A DNA stretch of 15,895 bases from the NCBI GenBank assembly GCA_002715785.1, contig PBAA01000013.1, forward strand, positions 1-15,895, written 5' to 3'. Within the stretch, counting starts at the first letter, position 1; every line of letters begins with the position of its first letter. Positions 7,250 to 14,486 of the stretch are shown here, one piece after another. Under the pieces are notes generated by a model. The model did no database searches. It was not told the DNA's origin and was given only the letters and a program-made list of their open reading frames with translations. The stretch is from Gammaproteobacteria bacterium (GTDB taxonomy: Bacteria > Pseudomonadota > Gammaproteobacteria > Pseudomonadales > Azotimanducaceae). The position numbers and the translations under genes were made by a program.

Positions 7250-7917
7250 CCCACGTGTTCCTCGAAAAACGTCAAGGTACGTTCGCGCGCAAGCTCTGCG
7301 GACGTCGCGTCATAACTGGCTCGGTGATCGCAGTTGAATCCGTGATCGGCCGCGTAAACATTGACGTCAACATCCGGCAACGCTTTATTGATCTTCTCGA
7401 CGTCGGTCATGGAAATGTGCGCATCGAGCTCGCCAAAATGCATGATGACGGGGCACTGGGCAACTTGCTCTAATTCGCCCACTATTCCTCCGCCGTAGTA
7501 CGCCGACGCACACGTAATACCCGTCAAACCACATGCAGAAAGCCAAGTTAAAAGCCCACCGTAACAATACCCAACAACCCCAACATTCCCGTATTTACCG
7601 GCTTCTTCAATGGTCGCCTGTAAATCTTTTAGTGTGTCAGCGCGTTCCGTTCCCTGAAACGCCAGCGCAACCCCCCGACCCATGTCAGCTTCTTCATAAC
7701 CCAGCTCGACGTCCCGTTCGGCACGATCAAATATTTGTGGCGCAATCGCCGCATAGCCTGCTCTTGCAAAGCCGTCCGTAACGTCACGGATATGATCGTT
7801 GACCCCAAAAATTTCCTGGATCACAACCACCCCGCCACGGGGTGCACCTTCTGGCAAGGCTTCATATGCCCCAAACGAAAAGCCGTCGACAGCCCGTAGT
7901 TGTCTCTGCGTACCCAT
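7246..7917 (-). CDS. Dienelactone hydrolase family protein
   Basis: A cytoplasmic alpha/beta hydrolase of 223 residues with the cysteine-type triad of dienelactone hydrolases: Cys118 in GYCYGG, Asp165 in GELDAHI and His192 in ADHGFNCD. Glu35 in VIQEIFGV corresponds to the glutamate that holds the nucleophile in the resting enzyme of this family. Family members open cyclic dienelactones in chlorocatechol breakdown, but many are general carboxylesterases. No catechol-pathway gene is nearby, so the substrate is unknown. ATG 7917 is chosen over 7935 because an ideal AGGAGG sits five bases before it. The stop overlaps the next gene as ATGA. It is divergent from the porin, with a perfect palindrome in between. 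Confidence 0.93.
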   Translation of the reverse strand: MGTQRQLRAVDGFSFGAYEALPEGAPRGGVVVIQEIFGVNDHIRDVTDGFARAGYAAIAPQIFDRAERDVELGYEEADMGRGVALAFQGTERADTLKDLQATIEEAGKYGNVGVVGYCYGGLLTWLSACGLTGITCASAYYGGGIVGELEQVAQCPVIMHFGELDAHISMTDVEKINKALPDVDVNVYAADHGFNCDHRASYDATSAELARERTLTFFEEHVG

Positions 7918-7935
7918 TATTCCTCCTAACCCCAA

Positions 7936-7948
7936 TCTCGCCGCGAGA
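7936..7948. promoter_or_regulatory. Perfect 13-bp palindrome upstream of the dienelactone hydrolase
   Basis: TCTCGC-C-GCGAGA is a 6-1-6 perfect inverted repeat that begins 19 bp before the ATG at 7917. It could be a repressor operator or a leader hairpin close to the ribosome-binding site. No T-run follows, so it is not a terminator. Confidence 0.35.
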
Positions 7949-8014
7949 GTCTAACCCACAAAGTGAACAACAACCTGGCCGAAAGAAAGACGTTCGCGCG
8001 ACAAATACTTAACA

Positions 8015-8048
8015 ACGTCACATGTCTGTAACAAAGCCCCATCACAAT
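8015..8048 (+). promoter_or_regulatory. Pho box and -10 element of the porin (phoB-phoR) promoter
   Basis: ACGTCAC (8015-8021), a 4-bp spacer and CTGTAAC (8026-8032) form the 7-4-7 direct repeat of a PhoB binding site (consensus CTGTCAT twice, 11-bp period). Ten bases later comes CACAAT (8043-8048) as a -10, the same 10-bp spacing seen in the E. coli phoA and pstS promoters, where the Pho box replaces the -35. The porin ATG is 54 bp further on. The gene content downstream supports this reading. Each half-site has mismatches, so binding is inferred. Confidence 0.6.
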
Positions 8049-8057
8049 AGGCTTTGT
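8031..8057. repeat. Perfect 8-bp inverted repeat framing the porin -10
   Basis: ACAAAGCC (8031-8038) and GGCTTTGT (8050-8057) are exact inverted repeats with an 11-base loop that contains the predicted -10 CACAAT. The left arm begins at the end of the Pho box. It could be a second operator or an early RNA hairpin. A terminator is unlikely because no T-run follows. Confidence 0.5.
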
Positions 8058-8102
8058 CGCCTGCTTGGCCGTGTGCGCGCGAATAGCCGAAGGTGCTATG
8101 TG

Positions 8103-9296
8103 ATGAAAACCCTTTTTTTCTATTCGCTCTCCTGTTTACTCATCGCCTTCCAAGCTAGTGCGGATCAACGCGTCAATTGGACCAATAGCGGCTTCCAGAT
8201 CACGTCACCGGGAGGCGCTTTTTCTTTCAAATTGGGCGGGCGGATTATGTGGGACGTCGATAGTTTTGACGGCGTCCTCAATCGTTCGAACGATGGTTCT
8301 CGTCGTCTCCGCAACGATCTTCGGCGTTCACGACTCGAACTTGGCGGTACCGCGTACGACGATTGGAAATTCACGTTCGACGTCAATATCAAAGCTAAGG
8401 CGGGCGCAAGCAACACCCATCTCCACGCCGTTGGTGTTGGTTATACCGGACTCCACGCATTTGACATTTTTGTCGGCAGAACCAAAGAACCTTTCGGTCT
8501 TGAGGAATTGACGAGTTCGAAATCGATTTCCAGTATCGAACGAAATTACTTTACTGAGGCAACAGATACCGACAGCCAGCCGCAGTTTGGAATCCGTCTA
8601 GATAGCAATGGTAGCGGTCTTGGTTGGAGTGTCGGTTTGTTTAATCCGGCCGGTGGCCCCAAGAAAAGCGATGGTAATAACCGGATCGCATTTACTGGAC
8701 GCTTATTTGGAGCCCCAATAGACACGGGCTCGAAGACGCTGCATTTAGGGATTGCCTTCACCGACCGAAATATCGATCGGCCGATCCAGCAAAAAGGATT
8801 CGCTCTCGACGTTGCTGAGTCTGGCGGAAAACTCGATTCATCCTGGCTCACGATCGACAGCGATCGGCAATGGGGTGTCGAGGGGCTTTACATTGCTGGC
8901 CCGTTCAGTCTGCAATCGGAGGTATTTGTTAAGAAGGTCGGCGGGGCCAACGGCGGTCCCGACGGCGATGTACACCACTATTACTCTCAAGCCACGTACT
9001 CGTTAACCGGGGAGCGTCGCGGATACAACGCGAAATCCGGTATTGCGGATATGATCAGGCCCTCGGCCGACGGATGGGCCATGGAATTAGTCGGTAAGTT
9101 AGACCACATTGAGTGGGACATCGAAGGATTACCGACCCAGGCGGTATCGGGCTACCTCGCCGGACTCAATCTCTATCCCAACAAAAACGTGAAACTGATG
9201 CTCAATGTTATCCGTGTAACGAGTGAGGGTATCGCGACAGCCGACGAAGATGACGCAGGCACCGTGATCTCAACCCGTTTGCAATTGGCCTTCTAG
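8103..9296 (+). CDS. OprO/OprP-family (phosphate-selective type) porin
   Basis: An outer-membrane beta-barrel of 397 residues. It has a signal peptide (MKTLFFYSLSCLLIAFQASA, cleaved before DQR), then alternating strand patterns and a C-terminal phenylalanine (LQLAF) as required for barrel assembly. Family hallmarks are FKLGGRIMWDVDSFDG near the N-terminus, RRSRLELGGTAYDDWKF, and GRTKEPFGLEELTSSK (about 126-141). Pseudomonas OprP and OprO are phosphate/polyphosphate channels induced by phosphate starvation; the Pho box upstream and phoB-phoR downstream fit that. Selectivity cannot be read directly: the lysine/arginine ladder would need a structural alignment. ATG 8103 is preferred over an upstream in-frame ATG at 8022 because it begins the signal peptide; 8022 lies inside the Pho box. 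Confidence 0.92.
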   Translation: MKTLFFYSLSCLLIAFQASADQRVNWTNSGFQITSPGGAFSFKLGGRIMWDVDSFDGVLNRSNDGSRRLRNDLRRSRLELGGTAYDDWKFTFDVNIKAKAGASNTHLHAVGVGYTGLHAFDIFVGRTKEPFGLEELTSSKSISSIERNYFTEATDTDSQPQFGIRLDSNGSGLGWSVGLFNPAGGPKKSDGNNRIAFTGRLFGAPIDTGSKTLHLGIAFTDRNIDRPIQQKGFALDVAESGGKLDSSWLTIDSDRQWGVEGLYIAGPFSLQSEVFVKKVGGANGGPDGDVHHYYSQATYSLTGERRGYNAKSGIADMIRPSADGWAMELVGKLDHIEWDIEGLPTQAVSGYLAGLNLYPNKNVKLMLNVIRVTSEGIATADEDDAGTVISTRLQLAF

Positions 9297-9382
9297 AAAA
9301 CGATAAATACCCCGTGGTTAAGTTTTTAGTAACGGTCGCCTCTGACTGACTGTTTAATAGCGTCTTGTATGCACGGTTCTAC

Positions 9383-10078
9383 ATGAGCACAAAGAATATA
9401 TTGGTGGTTGAGGACGATGCTGACATCAGCAGTCTTTTGCGTTTCTCACTTGAAAACACAGGGTTTTCCGTCTTCGAATCCCCAAGTGCTGAGGCGGCCA
9501 TGAAAATCCTGACTGAACAACAAACGGACCTAGTCATCATTGACTGGATGCTGCCGGGAACGGACGGTTTAAGCCTTACGAGAACTTTGAGGAATCGCGC
9601 AGACACTGAAAAGATGCCCATCATCATGTTGACCGCGAGGAGCGAGGAGGCTGACGCGATTCAAGGGTTCGATTCAGGAGTCGATGACTATGTAACGAAA
9701 CCGTTTTCTCCTCGCGAACTAATCGCGCGGGTAAACGCCCTCCTACGCCGCACTGATGCTGGACCGGGATCGCTGATAGAAAGTAACGGAATGTCGTTGA
9801 ATACCCACAATCACACGCTTCAAATAAACGGCGAGAATCTCTACCTTAAGCCGAGGGAGTACGGACTACTTCAATATCTAATGAAGAACCCAAATCGCAT
9901 TCTCAGTCGCAATCAGATGCTGGACGGAGCTTGGGGGCGGTCGGTGTACGTGGAAGAACGAACTGTCGATGTATACATCGTCAGACTCCGGAAAAAGTTG
10001 GAGCCCTCAGGCAAGTCGGGAGCGATCAAGACGATCCACGGGGTTGGCTACGTCTATCAAACGAATTCCGAAAAATGA
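9383..10078 (+). CDS. phoB: Phosphate regulon response regulator PhoB
   Basis: An OmpR/PhoB-class transcription factor of 231 residues. The receiver domain (1-120) has the acidic pocket E10-D11-D12, the phosphoacceptor Asp54 in IIDWMLPG, Thr in IIMLTAR and Lys in VTKPFSP. The C-terminal winged helix (about 132-228) ends with VYVEERTVDVYIVRLRKKLE and GVGYVYQ, almost as in E. coli PhoB. It activates phosphate-starvation genes by binding Pho boxes. ATG 9383 is used; no clear Shine-Dalgarno is present, and an in-frame TTG at 9365 is an alternative. It lies 86 bp after the porin with no visible terminator between, so read-through from the porin promoter is likely. Its stop overlaps the phoR start. 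Confidence 0.96.
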   Translation: MSTKNILVVEDDADISSLLRFSLENTGFSVFESPSAEAAMKILTEQQTDLVIIDWMLPGTDGLSLTRTLRNRADTEKMPIIMLTARSEEADAIQGFDSGVDDYVTKPFSPRELIARVNALLRRTDAGPGSLIESNGMSLNTHNHTLQINGENLYLKPREYGLLQYLMKNPNRILSRNQMLDGAWGRSVYVEERTVDVYIVRLRKKLEPSGKSGAIKTIHGVGYVYQTNSEK

Positions 10079-11361
10079 AAGGTGCGCGCTCGACTATTGC
10101 CTTCAATATTCTCTTCGTTCTTCTAGTCATGGCCACGGTGGTCTCGTTTGTCCTGGGGGACTTATTGATCGGCTTGATCGTCAGTCTCTCCGCAATAATC
10201 GCTTTCCTCCTCTTTCAGCTATTTCAATTTTATCTTTGGACGCGAAATCCCCTAATGCATCCCCGAATGGTGAGCGGGCTGTTCCAGGTCTCTGCTAGCC
10301 GATTGTTTCTGAGTTCTCATAACGCACGAAAGCGATCGAGAAGAATAATTCATGCGGCAAAAGGCCTAAAGCGCCGACTCAAAGAACTTCCTGAAGCGTG
10401 GATCGTTACCACAATCGACGGGCAGATCGTCGACGCCAACGATGCTGCCAAGGATGTTCTAGACCTACCGATTAAGGCGGTCGGGATCAATCTCGTCGAG
10501 CACTGGCAGGATCCACGAGTTGAGGCAATCATTCGGAGTCCGATGACGGGGGAAGTTCTTGAGGTTAGTTCCCCGAAGGACCATCGCAGTCAGCTTGAAG
10601 TTCGTCAGCATGTATTGGACATTAACAACCGAATTATCCTTGTCCGAGACGTTACACCTCTTAATCGGCTCCTCACGACTCGTCAGGACTTTCTCGCGAA
10701 CATCTCGCACGAGTTGCGTTCTCCCCTTACTGTAATCGTTGGTTATCTGGAGGCTTTGCAAGATTCCGCAACGAACCAAGACACGGAGGAAATCGTCACT
10801 CGGCTATTTTCTCCGGTGCAAAGAATGAGGGATCTTGTGGAAGATTTGTTGACTTTGACTCGTCTCGAATCATCTCCCCGACCCTCAATATATGATTTGA
10901 ACGACGTCAATGTCGCAAAAATCATCGACACGATTTCAAGCGAAATAAAGGAACTGAAGGACTTCAACCACGTTCTAGAAATGTCGATAGACCCAGCGAC
11001 GAGAGCTTTAGGGATTCCCGAAGAAATTTACAGTGCGATAAATAATTTGATCACCAACGCGGTTCGTTACACACCCGCACGCGGCAGGATAACGATAAGG
11101 TGGCTAAAGCATGGCGATGCATGCCTGTTTGAAGTCGCTGATACGGGTCCTGGGATAGCCGCCGAGCACTTGCAACACTTAACTGAAAGGTTTTATCGAG
11201 TCGATTCGCCAAGAATCGCAAAAAGTGGGGGTACTGGATTAGGTCTAGCCATCGTTAAACACATCTTGTTGCGGCATGAGTCAGCATTGGAAATCAATAG
11301 TGTCTTGGGAGAGGGGAGCACTTTTGGGTTTGCGTTAAGGAGGTCACAATCTGCGATCTGA
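10075..11361 (+). CDS. phoR: Phosphate regulon sensor histidine kinase PhoR
   Basis: A membrane histidine kinase of 428 residues that phosphorylates PhoB under phosphate limitation. It has two N-terminal membrane helices (about 7-27 and 29-51) with almost no periplasmic loop, as in PhoR. A PAS region follows (about 95-190; EAWIVTTIDGQIVDANDAA). The HisKA box FLANISHELRSPLTVIVGYL carries the phospho-histidine at 212. The ATPase has the N box (NNLITNAVRYTP), G1 (DTGPGI), F (ERFYRVD) and G2 (GTGLGLAIVKHIL) motifs, all intact. ATG 10075 overlaps the phoB stop (ATGA), so the pair is translationally coupled. In E. coli PhoR senses phosphate through PstSCAB and PhoU; neither is in the window, but a PhoU-like DUF47 protein is encoded nearby. 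Confidence 0.96.
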   Translation: MKGARSTIAFNILFVLLVMATVVSFVLGDLLIGLIVSLSAIIAFLLFQLFQFYLWTRNPLMHPRMVSGLFQVSASRLFLSSHNARKRSRRIIHAAKGLKRRLKELPEAWIVTTIDGQIVDANDAAKDVLDLPIKAVGINLVEHWQDPRVEAIIRSPMTGEVLEVSSPKDHRSQLEVRQHVLDINNRIILVRDVTPLNRLLTTRQDFLANISHELRSPLTVIVGYLEALQDSATNQDTEEIVTRLFSPVQRMRDLVEDLLTLTRLESSPRPSIYDLNDVNVAKIIDTISSEIKELKDFNHVLEMSIDPATRALGIPEEIYSAINNLITNAVRYTPARGRITIRWLKHGDACLFEVADTGPGIAAEHLQHLTERFYRVDSPRIAKSGGTGLGLAIVKHILLRHESALEINSVLGEGSTFGFALRRSQSAI

Positions 11362-11404
11362 CAACCACGGTCCCCACCGATATGCACGATCTAGTCAACA
11401 CGGC

Positions 11405-12670
11405 CTATCCAAACATTCCCCTAAACGTATAGAAAAACAATACCGACAGTGAAGCTCCCGCCGGGAGCGTAATAATCCACGACAATACGATTTTTCCGAC
11501 GACCCTCACGTCGATCGCGCCAATTCCTCGAGCCAACCCAACGCCCAGGACTGCACCAACTAGCGTATGGGTCGTTGAGATCGGCAGACTCGCACCCGAA
11601 GCGATAACAACGGTTGTTGCCGCCGCGAGTTCAGCGGCGAATCCCCGGCTTGGCGTTAACTCCGTAATATTGCGGCCGACCGTTTCTATGACGCGGTATC
11701 CGAGCATAACTAAGCCGAGCACTATGCCACTTGCGCCTACCAGTAAAACCCAGCCAGGCAAGGCCGATTGCGCCATAACTTGGCCACCGGATTGGACGAT
11801 ATTGACGACTGCAGCCAACGGCCCCACAGCGTTCGCTACGTCATTGGATCCATGGGCAAAGGCCATAGAACAAGCTGTAAACACCATCAGCACAGCAAAT
11901 ACCCTCTCGAGATCCGAGTGCTTCCCTCGTCTGCTACCGTCGGTTGTTTCCGTAATTCGACTAAGAAGGAATCGACCAACCGCTGCTAGGGCCGCCCCGA
12001 AGACCGCTGCCAATACGACGCTTTCTGGCGTCGACAATTGGATCCCCACATGCTTTAACCCCTTCAATAGGGTCACCATGCAGATCACAAAACCGACTAT
12101 AAAGATGTATCCCGGGACAAATTTCTTAGCACGCTGAAATTGATCAGGCCAATCGAGAATGAGTGATTGGACACTTTTGAAAATCCCAAAAGAAATCGTA
12201 CCCGCCAATACAGGCGATACAACCCAACTTGATACGATCGAACCGACTTTTCCCCAGCTGACAGAATCACTGCCGATACATACCGCCGAAAATCCAACAA
12301 TCGCTCCTATAATGGAGTGGGTCGTCGATACGGGCCAACCGAAAAACGAAGCGATAAGCAACCAAATACCCGCTGCCAACAATGACGAAAGCATTCCATA
12401 GACAAGATAGTGTGGCGTGTCAGCGAGTAAACTCGGATCAATAATCCCCTTTCGAATGGTTTCGGTAACTTCGCCGCCCGCTAGATAAGCACCGGCAAAT
12501 TCAAATACACAAGCGACCAGGATGGCTCCCGTAAGGGTAAGAGCTTTGGCTCCAACAGAGGTTCCCATCGCGTTGGCAACGTCGTTGGATCCGATACCCC
12601 AAGCCATGAAGAAACCCAGTACACATCCAACGATCAGGAGTGTGCTGCCAAATTCGGCAATGATCTCCAA
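11405..12670 (-). CDS. pit: PiT-family inorganic phosphate transporter
   Basis: An inner-membrane phosphate symporter of 421 residues made of two inverted repeats, each with the PiT signature: GSNDVANAMGTSVGA at about 27-41 and AHGSNDVANAVGP at about 270-283. Further motifs are PVSTTHSIIGAIVGF in the first half and PISTTHTLVGAVLGVGLARG in the second. Roughly ten hydrophobic helices are visible. The coupling ion (H+ or Na+) cannot be told from sequence alone. The start appears to be TTG 12670, with AAGGAG ten bases upstream and no ATG before the first signature motif. It follows the DUF47 gene by 20 bp, a pairing common for PiT transporters. It converges with phoR across 43 bp. Confidence 0.95.
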   Translation of the reverse strand: MEIIAEFGSTLLIVGCVLGFFMAWGIGSNDVANAMGTSVGAKALTLTGAILVACVFEFAGAYLAGGEVTETIRKGIIDPSLLADTPHYLVYGMLSSLLAAGIWLLIASFFGWPVSTTHSIIGAIVGFSAVCIGSDSVSWGKVGSIVSSWVVSPVLAGTISFGIFKSVQSLILDWPDQFQRAKKFVPGYIFIVGFVICMVTLLKGLKHVGIQLSTPESVVLAAVFGAALAAVGRFLLSRITETTDGSRRGKHSDLERVFAVLMVFTACSMAFAHGSNDVANAVGPLAAVVNIVQSGGQVMAQSALPGWVLLVGASGIVLGLVMLGYRVIETVGRNITELTPSRGFAAELAAATTVVIASGASLPISTTHTLVGAVLGVGLARGIGAIDVRVVGKIVLSWIITLPAGASLSVLFFYTFRGMFG

Positions 12671-12690
12671 GCTAACGCAACTCCTTATTC

Positions 12691-13368
12691 TTACTTTGCG
12701 ACGAGCATGAGTAACCGATGGCCCACTTGCTGAGCCCTATCGGCGAGTTCTCCGATCTCTTTCACCACTTCATAAAGAAAGACAACTTCAATCGGGGTGA
12801 TATCGTTTTCAACGGCAAAGAGTTCTGCTCTGACCGCAATTTCTGCCTCGTCAGTCTCATGTTCCAACGCGTCAAGTCGCTGCACCAATACCCCGAGCGT
12901 TTTCGCAATTTCACCTCGGAATGCCGCTCTGAATAGGTCGTCTAGTCTTTCGACTGATTCTGAAGCTTGTCGTGCGGTATTGACGGCCTTGGTTACAAAA
13001 TCCGTGAAGCTCACGCGAATCCCTTCCGGAACCTGCATCTTTCGTCCCATCATGAGTCCGGAGATATCCTTCACCGTGTTAGGCAATCGATCGACAAGCC
13101 GAATAAGGTCCAGTAGGTCAGCCCTCGGTACTGGAAGAAAAAGGCTTTTCGGTAAGTGCCCGCGAATTTCTCGTTTCAGATCATCAGCTTCGTGCTCCAA
13201 TTCGACGATCCTTTCTCGCGATTTGATCGCGCCTTGCCAATCGTTCTTATTCAATGCAGCAATAAATACACCAAGTTCATCCGTGCAATTTCCTGCGATC
13301 ATCGCGTGTTCGAGCATCGGCTTTACCGGCGACTGCGCCAGTAAGTCGAGAAAAGAACCCCTAGACAT
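12691..13368 (-). CDS. DUF47 / PhoU-like PiT accessory protein (TIGR00153 type)
   Basis: A cytoplasmic helical protein of 225 residues related to PhoU. It opens with SFLDLLAQSPVKPMLEHA and contains ELEHEADDLKREI and ALEHETDEAEIAV, the repeated E-x-x-x-D metal-binding motifs of PhoU-like helical bundles, with RADLLDLIRLVDRLPNTVKD in between. Such proteins are usually encoded next to pit genes and are thought to control the transporter, perhaps as a metal-dependent partner; the mechanism is not settled. ATG 13368 gives the family's normal length. The frame is open for 58 more codons upstream, but those residues do not resemble the family. A Pho-box-like repeat lies about 215 bp upstream. Confidence 0.93.
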   Translation of the reverse strand: MSRGSFLDLLAQSPVKPMLEHAMIAGNCTDELGVFIAALNKNDWQGAIKSRERIVELEHEADDLKREIRGHLPKSLFLPVPRADLLDLIRLVDRLPNTVKDISGLMMGRKMQVPEGIRVSFTDFVTKAVNTARQASESVERLDDLFRAAFRGEIAKTLGVLVQRLDALEHETDEAEIAVRAELFAVENDITPIEVVFLYEVVKEIGELADRAQQVGHRLLMLVAK

Positions 13369-13567
13369 AATTTTTCCGCCTAAATGAATACACCCGATCA
13401 ATAATCGCTGATCCGCCCTTCCTCGACCATCCCGATACCAAGGACAGCTCTGCCCAGAACCCAGCAATATCGAGATCCGATGAGAATGGAACGGCTCACC
13501 GTATGTGACCAAGGTCGGAGCTGAACGCACGTTCGGCCACAACTCTTTGATGCAATTCCACGAACGA

Positions 13568-13601
13568 ACTTTGCCACGGTTTTATTACAAAATTATGACT
13601 T
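13568..13601 (-). promoter_or_regulatory. Pho-box-like repeat upstream of DUF47-pit
   Basis: On the minus strand AAGTCAT, a 4-bp spacer (AATT) and TTGTAAT form an 18-base 7-4-7 direct repeat (13601-13584), matching the Pho consensus CTGTCAT at five of seven positions in each half, with an AT-rich spacer as expected. Ten bases on, the hexamer CAAAGT (13573-13568) is a poor -10. The leader would be about 190 bases. The two phosphate genes downstream support the call; the weak -10 and long leader count against it. Confidence 0.45.
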
Positions 13602-13621
13602 CGTGAGATGCATCGAAAATT

Positions 13622-13660
13622 CAAATGAAAGCCGAAAGTCGACTTTTGAGCCGGCATCAG
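13622..13660 (-). terminator. Possible terminator after the dehydrogenase gene, with a 12-bp palindrome
   Basis: AAAGTCGACTTT (13635-13646) is a perfect 12-bp palindrome. On the minus strand it lies between GCCG and CGGC, which can also pair, and TTTCATTT follows. This is about 55 bases after the dehydrogenase stop. The stem is interrupted by a 5-base bulge, so the terminator call is weak; a protein-binding site is the alternative. Confidence 0.3.
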
Positions 13661-13700
13661 TTACGTGATCGATACAACGTTCCGCTTATCTGTAGAACTA

Positions 13701-14486
13701 CTAGCGCTTATGCAGGCCGGCCTGTGTTAGGTGCATACCACCATCCATGATGATGGTCTCACCTGTCACCACGTCGGCCCCACCAACGAAATACAAGATA
13801 CCTTCGGCGATCATGTCAGGCGTCGATGCGACTCTCAGCGGCGACGTCGCTTCGATGTTCGACTTAGCTGCCTGATACGCATCGCTGCCCATCCCCTGTT
13901 CCAGCCAATCGCCTTGGATAAAGCCAGGGCAAATACAGTTGACACGTATTTCCGGACCCAGCGCTCGAGCCAGCGACAACGTCATGGTGATAAGCGCTCC
14001 TTTTGAAGCTGCGTAGGCGATCGAACTCCCGACTCCCATCACGCCAGCAATGGAAGAAACGTTCACGACACTTCCCCGACCGCTGGTCCGCATGGATTCT
14101 GCTACCGCCCGGGTCATCTGGTAGGCACCTACCGTATTGACCGCGTAGATATCCAGAAAATCCTGCTTGTTAAGACCTTCCAGATTTGTATGGGCATTGA
14201 ATTTGGTCGTCCCAGCATTATTGATGAGCGCGTCGATCCTCCCCCATTTATCGAGCGCTACCTTGGCTAGTACACGACACTGTTGGTCGTCCGACACGTC
14301 GGCTTTTTGAACGAGCGTCTCAACACCGTATTCCTCGCAAGCTGCTTGCGTTGTCCTGGCACCTTCTTCGTTATGTGCATAATTGATCGCAACATGACAG
14401 CCTTTCTCAGCGAGTTGTCGTGCACAAGCCGCTCCTACGCCTGAGGACGAGCCTGTCACGATCGCCACTCCGTCTTGTAAATCCAC
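13701..14486 (-). CDS. Short-chain dehydrogenase/reductase (SDR, FabG-like)
   Basis: A cytoplasmic NAD(P)-dependent oxidoreductase of 261 residues, classical SDR fold. The cofactor motif is TGSSSGVG (11-18), followed by ADVSD (62-66) and NNAG (89-92). The catalytic set Asn117, Ser145, Tyr158 and Lys162 (NVSSIAG; YAASKGA) is complete. The PG motif CICPGFIQGDWL follows, and the C-terminus has VTGETIIMDGG as in FabG-like enzymes. Position 36 is Tyr, after IN, without an acidic residue there, which suggests NADP(H) but does not prove it. The start is GTG 14486 with AGAGGGG seven bases upstream. It is divergent from the flavin monooxygenase, and a shared pathway is possible. The substrate is unknown; fatty-acid synthesis is unlikely because no fab gene is nearby. 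Confidence 0.93.
   Translation of the reverse strand: MDLQDGVAIVTGSSSGVGAACARQLAEKGCHVAINYAHNEEGARTTQAACEEYGVETLVQKADVSDDQQCRVLAKVALDKWGRIDALINNAGTTKFNAHTNLEGLNKQDFLDIYAVNTVGAYQMTRAVAESMRTSGRGSVVNVSSIAGVMGVGSSIAYAASKGALITMTLSLARALGPEIRVNCICPGFIQGDWLEQGMGSDAYQAAKSNIEATSPLRVASTPDMIAEGILYFVGGADVVTGETIIMDGGMHLTQAGLHKR

Larger units (their letters stand above)
13369..13700. other. Intergenic region between the DUF47 gene and the short-chain dehydrogenase gene
   Basis: A 332-bp stretch with no gene I can support, although the minus frame in phase with DUF47 is open to 13542. It contains a Pho-box-like repeat (13584-13601) for the DUF47-pit unit, and a perfect 12-bp palindrome (13635-13646) within a possible terminator for the dehydrogenase gene. 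The rest is unexplained. Confidence 0.6.

Noticed and set aside
9297..9382. Separate Pho box or promoter for phoB
   Set aside because: TTTAAT (9353-9358) resembles a -10, but no 11-bp direct repeat and no -35 lie at the right distance.
9931..10074. Upstream in-frame extension of phoR
   Set aside because: It would overlap the conserved C-terminal domain of phoB; ATG 10075 with the ATGA overlap and an immediate membrane helix is the normal phoR start.
11362..11404. Bidirectional terminator between the convergent phoR and pit genes
   Set aside because: Only a 4-bp stem (CGGT / ACCG) with no T-run is visible, too weak to call.
13369..13542. 58-codon N-terminal extension of the DUF47 protein
   Set aside because: The extra residues do not resemble the family, and ATG 13368 gives the expected length. 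It would still start downstream of the Pho-box-like repeat, so it is not impossible.
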